Shown in pieces: positions 1 through 8,982 of a stretch of DNA of 64,000 bases; the first letter of the stretch is position 1; each line of letters begins with the position of its first letter. The translations under genes and the position numbers were made by a program. The notes under the pieces are model-generated. The model was not told where the DNA came from and did not search any database. It saw only the letters and a list, made by a program, of their open reading frames with translations. The stretch is from an uncultured Bacteroidales bacterium (GTDB lineage Bacteria > Bacteroidota > Bacteroidia > Bacteroidales > Porphyromonadaceae): contig CABTZX010000004.1 of the NCBI GenBank assembly GCA_902489445.1, forward strand, positions 1 through 64,000. The letters are read 5' to 3'.

Positions 1-230
1 TCTATAGACTTTCGGAAAATACTCTATAGACTTTTTCGGAAAACTCTATAGACTTTCTGGAAAAACTCTATAGACTTTTCTCGGATACCCTATAGACTTT
101 TTTCTGATACCTCCGTACAACCCTCGGACGCCATAGGAGCAACGATTTGATTGTATGGGAGCACGGCTCCGCATCCTAGGTAGAAAAGGGCGAGAAGGTG
201 CGTAGCTATGAGGATGCTCGTGCATAGGTT
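1..230 (+). repeat. Array A1: five 22-bp CTATAG units with downstream flank
   Basis: CTATAG occurs at 2, 24, 46, 68 and 90, exactly 22 bp apart. Each unit reads roughly ACTCTATAGACTTT followed by YYGGAAAA, an imperfect palindrome around TATA. The flank after the array (GATACCTCCGTACAA, then a TCGGACG block and a GATTTGATTGTATGGGAG block) recurs after the four other A arrays of this window, so the repeated element is larger than the array. The window edge cuts the upstream flank. The rest of the gap, to about 400, holds purine-rich degenerate sequence in which I see no gene. Confidence 0.93.
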
Positions 231-409
231 AGTGGGCAAAGTCGCACTGCGGTGGGACGGTTCCTGCGGGGAATGTGTCAAAAGAAAGGGATGATTAATG
301 CGGTTCTGTGAAGAAAAGGGTGCGACGGGTGGCAGAGGTAGGTGCATAGGTACATAGAAATGAATTGACTTTAACAATGAGATAGGTAAAATGTATGCAA
401 GGGAAATGC

Positions 410-438
410 TTGGGGTTGGCAATATTAGTGTATCTTTG
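410..438 (+). promoter_or_regulatory. Putative promoter of nspC operon (TTG-N18-TATCTTTG)
   Basis: TTG at 410-412 and TATCTTTG at 431-438 match the Bacteroidetes -33/-7 pattern with 18-bp spacing. The box lies downstream of the ATG at 395, which argues against that ATG as the start of nspC. Transcription would begin within a few bases of the GTG at 443. Confidence 0.55.
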
Positions 439-442
439 TGCG

Positions 443-1582
443 GTGAAGCATACTTATTATCCTAATATTGAGCGCGCCACGTACCTGATGGACGAGCGGC
501 TCCTTCGTAGCAACTTGCAGATTATTCGGGGAGTTGCGGACGCAAGCGGTGCGGAAATCATCCTCGCCTTTAAGGCTTACGCGCTATGGCGTACGTTCTC
601 TTTGTTCCGCGCGTTCGGGTTTTCCTCCACGGCAAGCTCTCTTTGGGAAGCACGCTTAGGGTACGAAGAGTTAGGCGCACGGGTACACGCCTTTACACCC
701 GCCTATCTCGCTCCGGAGTGGGATGAGTGGCAATGCTACGCTTCTCATATTACCTTCAATTCGCTGTCCCAATACGAGCAGTACGGAGGTAAGCTATCTT
801 CAGATGTTTCCTACGGTATTCGCATCAATCCGGGTTACTCGCCAGTCAAGACTGATCTGTATAACCCGGCTCTTCCGGGCAGTCGGTTCGGCGTATCGGC
901 AGAGGCCCTTCATGCGGGGCTTCCGAAAGGGCTCAGAGGTTTGCACTTTCATGTGCTTTGCGAAGGCGATAGCTTCCAGCTGGAGCGTGTGCTGGGAATT
1001 GTGGGAAAGAAGTTTGCTCCGGCTCTGCATGATGCGGAGTGGCTCAATATGGGAGGCGGGCATTTGATGACGCACAAGGAGTACAATCGGGAGCATCTGG
1101 TAGAGGTGCTGAAGGGTTTCCGGCAGCGTTTCCCGCATCTCAAGCTCATTATGGAGCCGGGGAGTGCCTTTGCATGGCAAACGGGATGCTTGGTCAGTCA
1201 CGTAACGGACATTGTGTCGGACGGAGGAATCCAAACCGCCATTTTGGATGTATCCTTCACGTGCCATATGCCGGACTGCTTGGAAATGCCCTACAAGCCT
1301 ATTGTTCGCGGAGCACATCAGGAGCCGAAATCGGGTCTGCCCACCTATAGGCTCGGAGGAATGAGCTGTTTGAGCGGAGACTATATAGGTTCTTGGAGCT
1401 TTGATGAGCCACTCAAGCCGGGAGATGAGATCGTATTCGAGGATATGATGCATTACACCACTGTCAAAACGACCCTCTTTAACGGCACGGCGCACCCCGA
1501 CATTGCCCTGCTACACGAGGATGGACGATTAGAAACGCTGAGACGTTTCACCTACGAGGATTACAAAAACAGAATGGATTGA
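443..1582 (+). CDS. nspC: Carboxynorspermidine/carboxyspermidine decarboxylase
   Basis: PLP-dependent fold-III decarboxylase of the norspermidine/spermidine branch; it removes CO2 from carboxy(nor)spermidine in the cytoplasm. The N-terminal barrel has AFKAYALW (PLP lysine near residue 44), the core has HFHVLCEG and the glycine-rich phosphate loop NMGGGH near 205, then EPGSAFAW, and the C-terminal domain has GGMSCLSGDY with the partner-subunit cysteine near 329. About 379 residues is normal for NspC. An ATG at 395 is open in the same frame, but family similarity begins at YYPNIERATYLMDE and a good promoter box sits at 431-438, so I prefer the GTG at 443; this start is uncertain. It is followed after 9 bp by ftsY and heads a four-gene operon. 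Confidence 0.88.
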   Translation: MKHTYYPNIERATYLMDERLLRSNLQIIRGVADASGAEIILAFKAYALWRTFSLFRAFGFSSTASSLWEARLGYEELGARVHAFTPAYLAPEWDEWQCYASHITFNSLSQYEQYGGKLSSDVSYGIRINPGYSPVKTDLYNPALPGSRFGVSAEALHAGLPKGLRGLHFHVLCEGDSFQLERVLGIVGKKFAPALHDAEWLNMGGGHLMTHKEYNREHLVEVLKGFRQRFPHLKLIMEPGSAFAWQTGCLVSHVTDIVSDGGIQTAILDVSFTCHMPDCLEMPYKPIVRGAHQEPKSGLPTYRLGGMSCLSGDYIGSWSFDEPLKPGDEIVFEDMMHYTTVKTTLFNGTAHPDIALLHEDGRLETLRRFTYEDYKNRMD

Positions 1583-1591
1583 TAAGAGACT

Positions 1592-2539
1592 ATGGGATTT
1601 TTCGGCATTTTCTCAAAGAAAAAGAAGGAGACGCTCGACGAGGGGCTCGCCAAAAGCAAGGAAACGGTAATGAGCAAGTTGACTCGTGCCGTAATGGGCA
1701 AGTCAACTGTGGACGATGAAGTACTGGATAACCTTGAGGATGTTTTGGCAACCAGCGATGTGGGCGTGGATACAACTCTCAAGATTATCAAGCGCATAGA
1801 AGAGCGTGTGGCACACGATAAATACGTATCTACTGCCGAACTAAACAGAATTCTGAAGGAAGAAATTGAGAATCTCCTTGCGGAGAATGGCACGCAGGAC
1901 GGCGACGACTTTACTCTTGACGGGGTACGTCCCTATGTGATTATGGTGGTAGGCGTTAATGGTGTGGGCAAAACTACTACAATCGGCAAACTTGCCTATC
2001 AATTCAAGCAAGCGGGGCAAAAGGTGGTGATCGGAGCTGCCGATACGTTCCGCGCTGCTGCTATTGATCAGCTCGAAGTGTGGGCAGAGCGCGTTGGTGT
2101 GCCAATGGTAAAGCAAAAAATGGGAAGCGATCCGGCATCCGTGGCTTTCGATACATTATCCTCCGCAGTTTCTCAAAATGCGGATATTGTTCTCATCGAT
2201 ACCGCCGGCAGATTGCACAATAAGGTGGGACTGATGAACGAATTGACCAAGATTAAGCGCGTAATGCAGAAGGTAGTCCCCGAAGCTCCGCAAGAAGTAT
2301 TGCTCGTATTGGACGGCTCCACGGGACAAAACGCATTTGAGCAAGCAAAACAGTTCACCGCCGCCACGGAAGTAACCGCGCTGGCCGTTACCAAATTGGA
2401 CGGAACAGCCAAGGGCGGTGTGGTAATCGGCATATCGGATCAGTTCAAGATACCCGTTAAGTATATAGGTATCGGAGAGAAGATTGAGGACTTGCAGCTC
2501 TTCCGCAAGAAAGAGTTCGTGGATTCGCTCTTCGGCTAA
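1592..2539 (+). CDS. ftsY: Signal recognition particle receptor FtsY
   Basis: SRP-receptor GTPase that docks Ffh-ribosome complexes at the inner membrane for co-translational insertion of membrane proteins. The 315 residues comprise a short basic N-terminus (FFGIFSKKKK), the N domain (to about 105) and the G domain: P-loop GVNGVGKTT at 121-129, DTFRAAA at 141-147, DTAGR at 203-207, TKLDGTAKGG at 257-266. The long acidic A region of E. coli FtsY is missing, which is common outside the proteobacteria. The stop codon overlaps the rimO start by one base (TAATG), suggesting coupled translation. Confidence 0.97.
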   Translation: MGFFGIFSKKKKETLDEGLAKSKETVMSKLTRAVMGKSTVDDEVLDNLEDVLATSDVGVDTTLKIIKRIEERVAHDKYVSTAELNRILKEEIENLLAENGTQDGDDFTLDGVRPYVIMVVGVNGVGKTTTIGKLAYQFKQAGQKVVIGAADTFRAAAIDQLEVWAERVGVPMVKQKMGSDPASVAFDTLSSAVSQNADIVLIDTAGRLHNKVGLMNELTKIKRVMQKVVPEAPQEVLLVLDGSTGQNAFEQAKQFTAATEVTALAVTKLDGTAKGGVVIGISDQFKIPVKYIGIGEKIEDLQLFRKKEFVDSLFG

Positions 2540-3849
2540 TGCGCCTCGGGGAAGTAGACATCATTACACTGGGCTGCTCAAAGAATTTAGTGGATAGCGA
2601 GCAGTTGATGAGACTTTTTGCCTCGTCCGGATACCGCGTTCGGCACGACCCGAAGCGGGTAACGGGAGAAATAGTGGTCGTTAATACGTGTGGCTTTATT
2701 GGCTCAGCTCAGGAAGAATCCATAAATACCATTCTCGGCTTCGTTCAAGCCAAACAACAGGGACGCATCTCCAAGCTGATTGTGATGGGTTGCTTGAGCG
2801 AACGCTTCCGTGCCGAATTGGAAGCTGAGTTGCCCGAAGTGGATGCATTCTATGGGAAGTTTGATTGGAAAAAGATGCTTGCCGACCTTGGCAAAGCGCC
2901 CCATCTTCTGCCCGAAGAGCAACGAATCCTGACAACGCCACGTCACTATGCTTACTTAAAGATATCGGAGGGCTGCAACAGACATTGCTCTTATTGCGCC
3001 ATTCCGCTCATTACCGGAGCAATGAAGTCGCGTCCTATAGCGGAATTAGTGCAGGAAGCGAAGGAACTCGTGGCGAAAGGCGTTAGCGAACTACTCCTTA
3101 TTGCTCAGGATCTTACGTCCTATGGGAATGATTTCGGCAAGAAAGGACAACTACGCGATCTATTGCTCCGCTTAAGCGATCTGGAAGGCGTTCGGCGTAT
3201 TAGGTTGCACTATGCATATCCCAACGGCTTTCCGCGTGAAATTATCCCTGTGATGCGGGAGCGCGAAAACATCTGTCACTACCTTGATATCGCACTGCAG
3301 CACGCCTCCAACCATATGCTCCGACTCATGCTCCGCGGTATTACAAAGGAGGAGACGGCTGAGTTGCTTGCCTATATCCGTAGCGAGATACCGGACATAG
3401 CCCTCCGCACCACTATGATGGTGGGGCATCCCGGCGAAACGGACGCCGATTTTAACGAACTGCTCCGCTTTGTTGAAGAAATGCGTTTCGAGCGTTTGGG
3501 CGCATTTGCCTACTCGCACGAGCAAGGTACCTATTCCTATAAGCATTATCAGGACGATGTTCCCTCCGAAGTTAAGATGGAGCGGCTCGAACGTTTGATG
3601 GAGCTGCAAGAACCTATCGGTGAAGCATTCAGCCGAAGCCTTGTTGGCAAACGGCTTGACGTACTCATTGATCGTACCGAAGCAGATTATTACGTAGGGC
3701 GCACCGTATTCGATTCGCCCGATGTAGACCCGGAAGTGCTCATTCCCAAGGAACAAGAGGGCAAAAGGCTCCTCGCGGGTCAGTATCATTTGATGGAAAT
3801 CGTGAGAAACGAAGGCTTTGACCTAATAGCCCGTCCCGTAAGTTGCTAA
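2539..3849 (+). CDS. rimO: Ribosomal protein S12 methylthiotransferase RimO
   Basis: Radical-SAM methylthiotransferase that modifies the conserved aspartate of ribosomal protein S12. The N-terminal UPF0004 domain has Cys13 (TLGCSKNLVDS), Cys51 (NTCGF) and Cys85 (VMGC) for the auxiliary cluster. The radical-SAM cluster is EGCNRHCSYCAIP (C146, C150, C153). A TRAM-type domain forms roughly the last 65 residues. LGCSKNLVDSE and the 436-residue length favour RimO over MiaB. It sits between ftsY (1-bp overlap) and a LysM protein gene. Confidence 0.96.
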   Translation: MRLGEVDIITLGCSKNLVDSEQLMRLFASSGYRVRHDPKRVTGEIVVVNTCGFIGSAQEESINTILGFVQAKQQGRISKLIVMGCLSERFRAELEAELPEVDAFYGKFDWKKMLADLGKAPHLLPEEQRILTTPRHYAYLKISEGCNRHCSYCAIPLITGAMKSRPIAELVQEAKELVAKGVSELLLIAQDLTSYGNDFGKKGQLRDLLLRLSDLEGVRRIRLHYAYPNGFPREIIPVMRERENICHYLDIALQHASNHMLRLMLRGITKEETAELLAYIRSEIPDIALRTTMMVGHPGETDADFNELLRFVEEMRFERLGAFAYSHEQGTYSYKHYQDDVPSEVKMERLERLMELQEPIGEAFSRSLVGKRLDVLIDRTEADYYVGRTVFDSPDVDPEVLIPKEQEGKRLLAGQYHLMEIVRNEGFDLIARPVSC

Positions 3850-3856
3850 CCAAGTT

Positions 3857-5155
3857 ATGATTGAAACTGCACAATGGATCGCCCAAGTTGCCGAAACTGC
3901 ACGCATAGATAGGCAAACGGCAGAGGTGATTTGGAACAAACTAACCGCGTTGACCGTACAGCGTCTCACCTCCGAATACAGCGATGCCTCTGCCACGTTA
4001 CCCGGAATTACCGCACTTGCTGTTTGTAAAAAGGACGAGTTCGTGGCTCGTCTTGCCAACGGCGAGATATGGCTCATGCCACCTCACATCGAATTGATCG
4101 CTGTTCCCCTGACGAAACAGGGAGCGGATCTCACTACGCGGCTACTTACGGAGCTACTCTCTTATACCAAAGAGACCATCGAATCCTTTAACAACGCCAT
4201 GGACAGGCTATTTGCCGAATGTATGCGCCTGGGATATGATATTCAGTGGCAGCACCTCGGCACCATTGCACCATCTCCCGAAGGCGCAACTGCTATTTTC
4301 ACCCCATGTAAGGAGCTTTCCGATGCCGTAAACCGACCTTTCTCCGCGCTCACTCCAATGCGGCTACGCATCAACATATCACTTTCGGATCTACCGGAGC
4401 GTAGCTTTGATTCTCTGAACGAGGCACTGCGTCAAGAGGCACTAGAGATATCAGTCGCGCCAAGCAAACCGACCCCTCCGCCCCTGCCTCCTTCCCTTTG
4501 TACGCCACCTCCCGTGCAGCGCGTTCTACCGCCGCCCATTCCTATGCCGGTTCGTCCGACGCAGTCTCGCAAAAGAGCGTATTCTCGTTGGTGGCTGTTT
4601 GTGGTTATTCCGCTGGCTTTGCTGCTTTTTGCCTTTCTTCTTTACCTATTTATCCGGACAGATGATGCTCCGAGCCGTTCCGAAAGGGCCCGCAAAGCCG
4701 ATGATCCCACTACAGAACGCTATGAACCGCCCGTAGAGCAAATGCAACCGGATAGCATACCCCCGGCAGACACAGCTATCATCCCTATTCCCGAAACGGA
4801 AGAAAAGGCTCCGGCTACGGTGCAAACTCCTTCCCAAACAACCAAGCCCGCCAAGGCAAAAAGCTCTAATCGTGCTTTCTCATCGCAAGTTAAGACCAAA
4901 CCGGATGCCGGGCGTCAATTGTACACCCTCAAGGATGGCGAAACATTAGCATCGGTTGCGCAGAGCGTCTACGGACACTCCAACTTTTGGATCTATATAT
5001 ACAATGCCAACCGCGATAAGCTTTCTGACCCTGATAGCGTTAGGCCCGGCCTTACGCTTACGCTTCCGCCGCTGAGAGATTGGGGCATCTCTGCATCTGA
5101 CCCGGAGGCAGTGCGCAGAGCAGGGGAACTTTGTGAAAGAGAAAAGAAAAAATAA
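3857..5155 (+). CDS. HU-like / transmembrane / LysM protein
   Basis: A 432-residue protein of unusual architecture. Residues 1-83 and about 88-170 each resemble a diverged HU/IHF fold (helices, then a short beta region). Residues 190-240 are proline-rich, 245-266 form one transmembrane helix (WWLFVVIPLALLLFAF), 270-350 are polar and disordered, and 355-408 are a LysM domain (YTLKDGETLASVAQSVYG). This predicts a membrane protein with an N-terminal module on the cytoplasmic side and a peptidoglycan-binding LysM outside. Whether the HU-like part binds DNA is unknown; typical HU arm residues are not obvious. It is the last gene of the nspC-ftsY-rimO operon. Confidence 0.8.
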   Translation: MIETAQWIAQVAETARIDRQTAEVIWNKLTALTVQRLTSEYSDASATLPGITALAVCKKDEFVARLANGEIWLMPPHIELIAVPLTKQGADLTTRLLTELLSYTKETIESFNNAMDRLFAECMRLGYDIQWQHLGTIAPSPEGATAIFTPCKELSDAVNRPFSALTPMRLRINISLSDLPERSFDSLNEALRQEALEISVAPSKPTPPPLPPSLCTPPPVQRVLPPPIPMPVRPTQSRKRAYSRWWLFVVIPLALLLFAFLLYLFIRTDDAPSRSERARKADDPTTERYEPPVEQMQPDSIPPADTAIIPIPETEEKAPATVQTPSQTTKPAKAKSSNRAFSSQVKTKPDAGRQLYTLKDGETLASVAQSVYGHSNFWIYIYNANRDKLSDPDSVRPGLTLTLPPLRDWGISASDPEAVRRAGELCEREKKK

Positions 5156-5221
5156 CTACCGAAGAGCGATAGCGAGCACTCCCTGCAAGCTGTATTGCCG
5201 GGACGCCCGACTGCTCCTCCC

Positions 5222-5502
5222 TCCGCTCCCTTCCCCTCTTTACACGGATACCCCCTATTCTTCGCCCCGAAACTTCCCCTCTTTACACGGACATCCCCTA
5301 AACTTCGCACCGAAACTTCCCCTCCTTACACGGACACCCCTTAATCTTCGCACCAAAACTTCCCCTCTTTACGCGAGACGCTCTCTAATCTTCGCACCGA
5401 AACTTCCCCTCTTTACACGGGCACTCCCTAATCTTCGCCCCGATACTTCCCCTCTTTACACGGATACTCCCCAATCTTCACCCCGAAACTTCCCCTCTTA
5501 GC
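5222..5502. repeat. Tandem minisatellite, 43-bp unit, seven copies
   Basis: The core CTTCCCCTCTTTACACGG recurs with TTCCCCT at 5231, 5274, 5317, 5360, 5404, 5447 and 5490, so the spacing is 43 bp except for one 44-bp step. Each unit continues with a C-rich stretch and AATCTTCGCACCGAAA. A decayed single copy lies near 5668. Open frames run through it on both strands only because the units carry few stops. The repeat begins about 65 bp after the LysM protein gene. Confidence 0.95.
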
Positions 5503-5734
5503 CGTCCAACAACCGCCCCTCCCCACACTTATTCCTACCGAAAACCTAGCGTGCTTATTTAGAGTAGCCAATCTATCGCTACAAGCCTTCACTTGCCTTT
5601 CCCCTTTCTTTTGACCCATTCTTGCGAAGGAGTTGCCCCGCCACTGCCTACCATTACGCCCGATTCCCCGACAAAACTTCCCCATTTTACACACAGAACC
5701 ACGTACCTTCTTCCACGCACCTGAACCATTCATT

Positions 5735-6195
5735 TGTAAAAGTCGCCTCACGTCTGGGCACCTTCGTACCCTTTTCTACAGAGAGGGTGGAGCGGTTCTC
5801 CCATACAAACAAATCATTGCTTTCACGCCGTCCGAGCGTTTGTACAATGGGAGCGGAGGGAAGTTCCCATACTAACAAATCGTTGCTCCAATACTGTCCG
5901 AGGGGATGTACGGAGGTATCCGAGAAAAGTCTATAGAGTTTTTCCAGAAAGTCTATAGAGTTTTCCGAAAAAGTCTATAGAGTATTTTCCGAAAGTCTAT
6001 AGACTTTTCTCCGACGGCACCGTACAAACGCTCCGTTCCCTCCCATCCTCCGCTCCGATTCCTTCGTACAAACGCCCAATTACCTCCCATCCCTTGCCCA
6101 TGATTACCCGTCTAACACTCCGTTTTCTCTGTTAAAAACGTTCCGTTATCTACCAAGCCCCGCTCCGATCCCTTCGTACAAACGTTTCGTTACTT
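5735..6195 (-). repeat. Array A2 (inverted): four 22-bp CTATAG units with both flanks
   Basis: CTATAG lies at 5931, 5953, 5975 and 5997 (22-bp steps), in the opposite orientation to the other A arrays. The GTATGGGAG flank block is doubled (CCCATA at 5800 and 5866, 66 bp apart). The other flank repeats CGTACAAACG at 6021, 6065 and 6175, with a variant at 6109; all these distances are multiples of 22. The stretch 6196-6420 shows no gene or clear repeat. The gap separates two convergent genes. Confidence 0.9.
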
Positions 6196-6427
6196 TTCGC
6201 CCACAGCCATGAGTTATCCCGTCATTATCCCTAGACTCTTCCCATACACACGCCAAAATCTTCCATTTTCTGCTTTACCATTCCCATTCTCCGCATCATT
6301 TTCCAACATCTTTCGTTCCCCACTTCATATATCCAGCCCCTTAATGGTATCCATTATCCGCTTTGATAACTTCATATCTATGCGCAAATTCCACCCTATT
6401 GTATAACGTTAGCTTACGAGCTTTGCT

Positions 6428-6453
6428 CCGGAGTATCGGAACTTATACTCCGG
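6428..6453. terminator. Perfect 9-bp hairpin downstream of the Ig-like lipoprotein gene
   Basis: CCGGAGTAT and ATACTCCGG form a perfect 9-bp stem with an 8-base loop, 85 bp past the minus-strand gene. No T-run follows, so a Rho-independent terminator is only possible; it could also protect the mRNA 3' end. Confidence 0.4.
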
Positions 6454-6537
6454 TGACAGCTAAGTAGCAAGGCGGGTTTGCGTTGAAGAAATGAGGGCGG
6501 ATGGGATGCGCTGGCCGGGGGGAGCGGTAGGGGGAAT

Positions 6538-8973
6538 TTATTTGTTTGGCGCGGAAGCCGCTTTCTTGGCTGCGCGCTCTGCTTTGCGGGCTGCTTTGGC
6601 TTCCTTACGTGAGGGCATTCCGAGTATCTTTCGGTCGCGATTCCCCGGGTTCCACCGTTCACCATAGCGTTCGCGCATACGCTGCACGTATTCCTCGTTC
6701 AGGTTCTTCCGTTCAGCGCGCTCTTCCTTCTTTTCGGCTTCAGGATGGTACATCTCGTTAGGTCGCTGCTTATGGAGGGGAACGGCGAGCGGATTCCACG
6801 ATATTTCGGTAGTGAACTTGGGCTGAAGTGCAATTGCCTTCGGGAGATAGTAAGTGGGTTCGGGCTGCTCAGAGGGGAAGGAGCCGGTGTCCCAAATGCC
6901 GTTTCCGTTGCGATCCACCCAGATACGGCCGAAATAGGTATCCGGAGCCAAATCGGTAATAATTAGGCTATCACTGACGGGACGGGATAAAAGGACGCTG
7001 TCCGCCTTGTCAAGTAGCTCAAAATAGCAACTGACGCCATCGGGATTGAATCCTTCGCGATTTTCAAAGAGTAGCTTGACGGCACCAAACTGATCCTCGC
7101 GATTTGTGGCAAAGGGCAGGAGTTCGTGATGCACAGTGGAGCGATAGAGGCTTTGTATGGATGCGGAATCGATTTCTACGAGATATTGCGTGCCGAATTG
7201 GGCATCGAAAACGAGCCGATAATCAAGTCCGTGCAGAGAATCCTGCTCAAGTGAGAACGGGATCGGCGTACGTTCGCCTTCGGGAATGGCTTCCTCAACA
7301 TTGCTCTGTGGAATGTGCTCACTCGCCGGCTGTCGTATGGGGGCTTCTTCTTCAGAAGCGTATTTGTCAACGGCACTTTCGTATGGATTGGCCGCACCGG
7401 CGTTGTAAGCTCGTTCACGCGGATTAGGAGTTGGTCGCTCGGGTTGCTCTTGGGACGGAGTTCCCAGCGATGGAGAAATTGAATCGGTAGACGAGGCCAG
7501 CGCAGCACTATCTACGGCAACCGAGTATAGATGTATGGGGAGCGAATCGGGCAACACGATCGGCTCAGCGAAGGATAAGCGAACAGCAGCCTTGGGATGC
7601 CCCTTGTACAAGCCTGGCTCGCGCCATAGCGTAACTTGGAGGTGAGGCTGAGCAGGTAGCTCCGAATGAGCCAACGAAAGGGTATCCGATGCGAGAATCG
7701 TTGAATCCGTTTGGAGAGAACCTCCCTTGTTCGGCAAGGTTCGTTGCCGTGAGGGAGCAGAGCGCTTCGATGTAGTTACAACAGGTTTAGGTCTGTTGTA
7801 GACGAAACGGACAGAATCGGCAACCACTATGGGGCGTGAAAGCGAATCAACGGAAGCGAAGGATAGGGTAAAATCGAGCGTATCGCGCTTGTAGAGGAGC
7901 GAGTCGGTTAGGAAATAGGTAATCGTTCTGCCGTTTTCGCCAAGCTGAGGAACCCAGGAACGATTAGCGGAATAATTGAAAAGCGGCTTAAGTTCGGGGC
8001 ATTCGGTAAGTTGTTCCGCAAAAGTTAATTCGAGGCGAACGGAATCCGGTCGCGATGATTTGCTCAACGCCTGTATTTTGTGGGAGGCAAGCGCATAGAG
8101 AAGCAGATTGTCGGGTATATCTTCGTCGTCTGCTTTTACGATAGCCGAATCGGCAGGGAGAGCGGTGCTATCCGCATTCGGTGTTATTCCTTCGGAAGCG
8201 ATGGGAGGGACAATGCTATCGGTACTTTGGGGCGATACCTTGTTAGTAGCTGTGTTTTTTTCGACGATGGGCAGCTTTGCTTCACTCGGTTCAGTAAGGA
8301 AAGCAATTCCCTCGTTGGTTTGGGAATAGCAAAAGTTACGGTCAATATCGTTGGTTGCCGTGAGGTAGTAGCGCCCCGCAGGGAGGTTTGCAATCGTAAA
8401 GGTACCGTTGTCGGTCGTTTTGGCTATACGTACCATCGGATGCTCTCCGGGCAAATCGGGAAGAGAATCAGGATATACGCCTACCGTATAGGTACTTAGG
8501 GGCATAAGTGTGCGTGCATTGAGCAAACAACCGCGTACCTGCATAGTATCGATGTGGGAACCGGTTGAAAAGGCATATACAAAACCTTCAAGCGGATTGC
8601 CTTCGTTTAGATCCACAATAGCATCGCTAAAATCGAATGTGTAGGTAGTTCGTGGCCGAAGAGGCTCCTCTATTTTTATGGTAATAGTCTTGCCCACGCC
8701 GGCGGTAAAGCGTGGTGGCTCCAACTGTGGCGGAGCTACGGTCACCTTCTCGCTTTGCTTTTCCAAACGCACATTCTCGTTAAAGCGCAACTTAATGGTA
8801 CGTTTGGTAACGTTTACGGCTCCGTTAGGCGGTGTTGCCTTAACCAATTCGGGCGGAGTCATATCAAAAGGACCGCCTTCTGGCGATACCTGATGTGCAC
8901 ACCCATAGAGGAAAGCAACAATCAAGCCGATGAGCAGCAGTGAAGCAAATAGAAAGAAGGAGCGGCTACGCAT
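6538..8973 (-). CDS. Ig-like (Big_5 type) domain lipoprotein
   Basis: An 811-residue putative lipoprotein: hydrophobic signal (residues 8-22) and lipobox with Cys25 (FLYGC). Residues about 35-130 (TPPELVKATPPNGAVNVTKR, then RFNENV) match the Ig-like domain typical of Bacteroidetes surface or periplasmic proteins. The middle is serine/proline-rich and weakly conserved, a second beta-rich region follows (about 590-730), and the last 60 residues are strongly charged (RKEAKAARKAERAAKKAA), perhaps a cell-wall or nucleic-acid contact. Role unknown. It starts 9 bp after the YrdC gene and is probably co-transcribed with it. Confidence 0.78.
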   Translation of the reverse strand: MRSRSFFLFASLLLIGLIVAFLYGCAHQVSPEGGPFDMTPPELVKATPPNGAVNVTKRTIKLRFNENVRLEKQSEKVTVAPPQLEPPRFTAGVGKTITIKIEEPLRPRTTYTFDFSDAIVDLNEGNPLEGFVYAFSTGSHIDTMQVRGCLLNARTLMPLSTYTVGVYPDSLPDLPGEHPMVRIAKTTDNGTFTIANLPAGRYYLTATNDIDRNFCYSQTNEGIAFLTEPSEAKLPIVEKNTATNKVSPQSTDSIVPPIASEGITPNADSTALPADSAIVKADDEDIPDNLLLYALASHKIQALSKSSRPDSVRLELTFAEQLTECPELKPLFNYSANRSWVPQLGENGRTITYFLTDSLLYKRDTLDFTLSFASVDSLSRPIVVADSVRFVYNRPKPVVTTSKRSAPSRQRTLPNKGGSLQTDSTILASDTLSLAHSELPAQPHLQVTLWREPGLYKGHPKAAVRLSFAEPIVLPDSLPIHLYSVAVDSAALASSTDSISPSLGTPSQEQPERPTPNPRERAYNAGAANPYESAVDKYASEEEAPIRQPASEHIPQSNVEEAIPEGERTPIPFSLEQDSLHGLDYRLVFDAQFGTQYLVEIDSASIQSLYRSTVHHELLPFATNREDQFGAVKLLFENREGFNPDGVSCYFELLDKADSVLLSRPVSDSLIITDLAPDTYFGRIWVDRNGNGIWDTGSFPSEQPEPTYYLPKAIALQPKFTTEISWNPLAVPLHKQRPNEMYHPEAEKKEERAERKNLNEEYVQRMRERYGERWNPGNRDRKILGMPSRKEAKAARKAERAAKKAASAPNK

Positions 8974-8982
8974 ATATTATGG

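Noticed and set aside
4993..5501. Frames on both strands through the 43-bp minisatellite
   Set aside because: They only translate the tandem unit in whichever frame lacks stops; no start context or family similarity.
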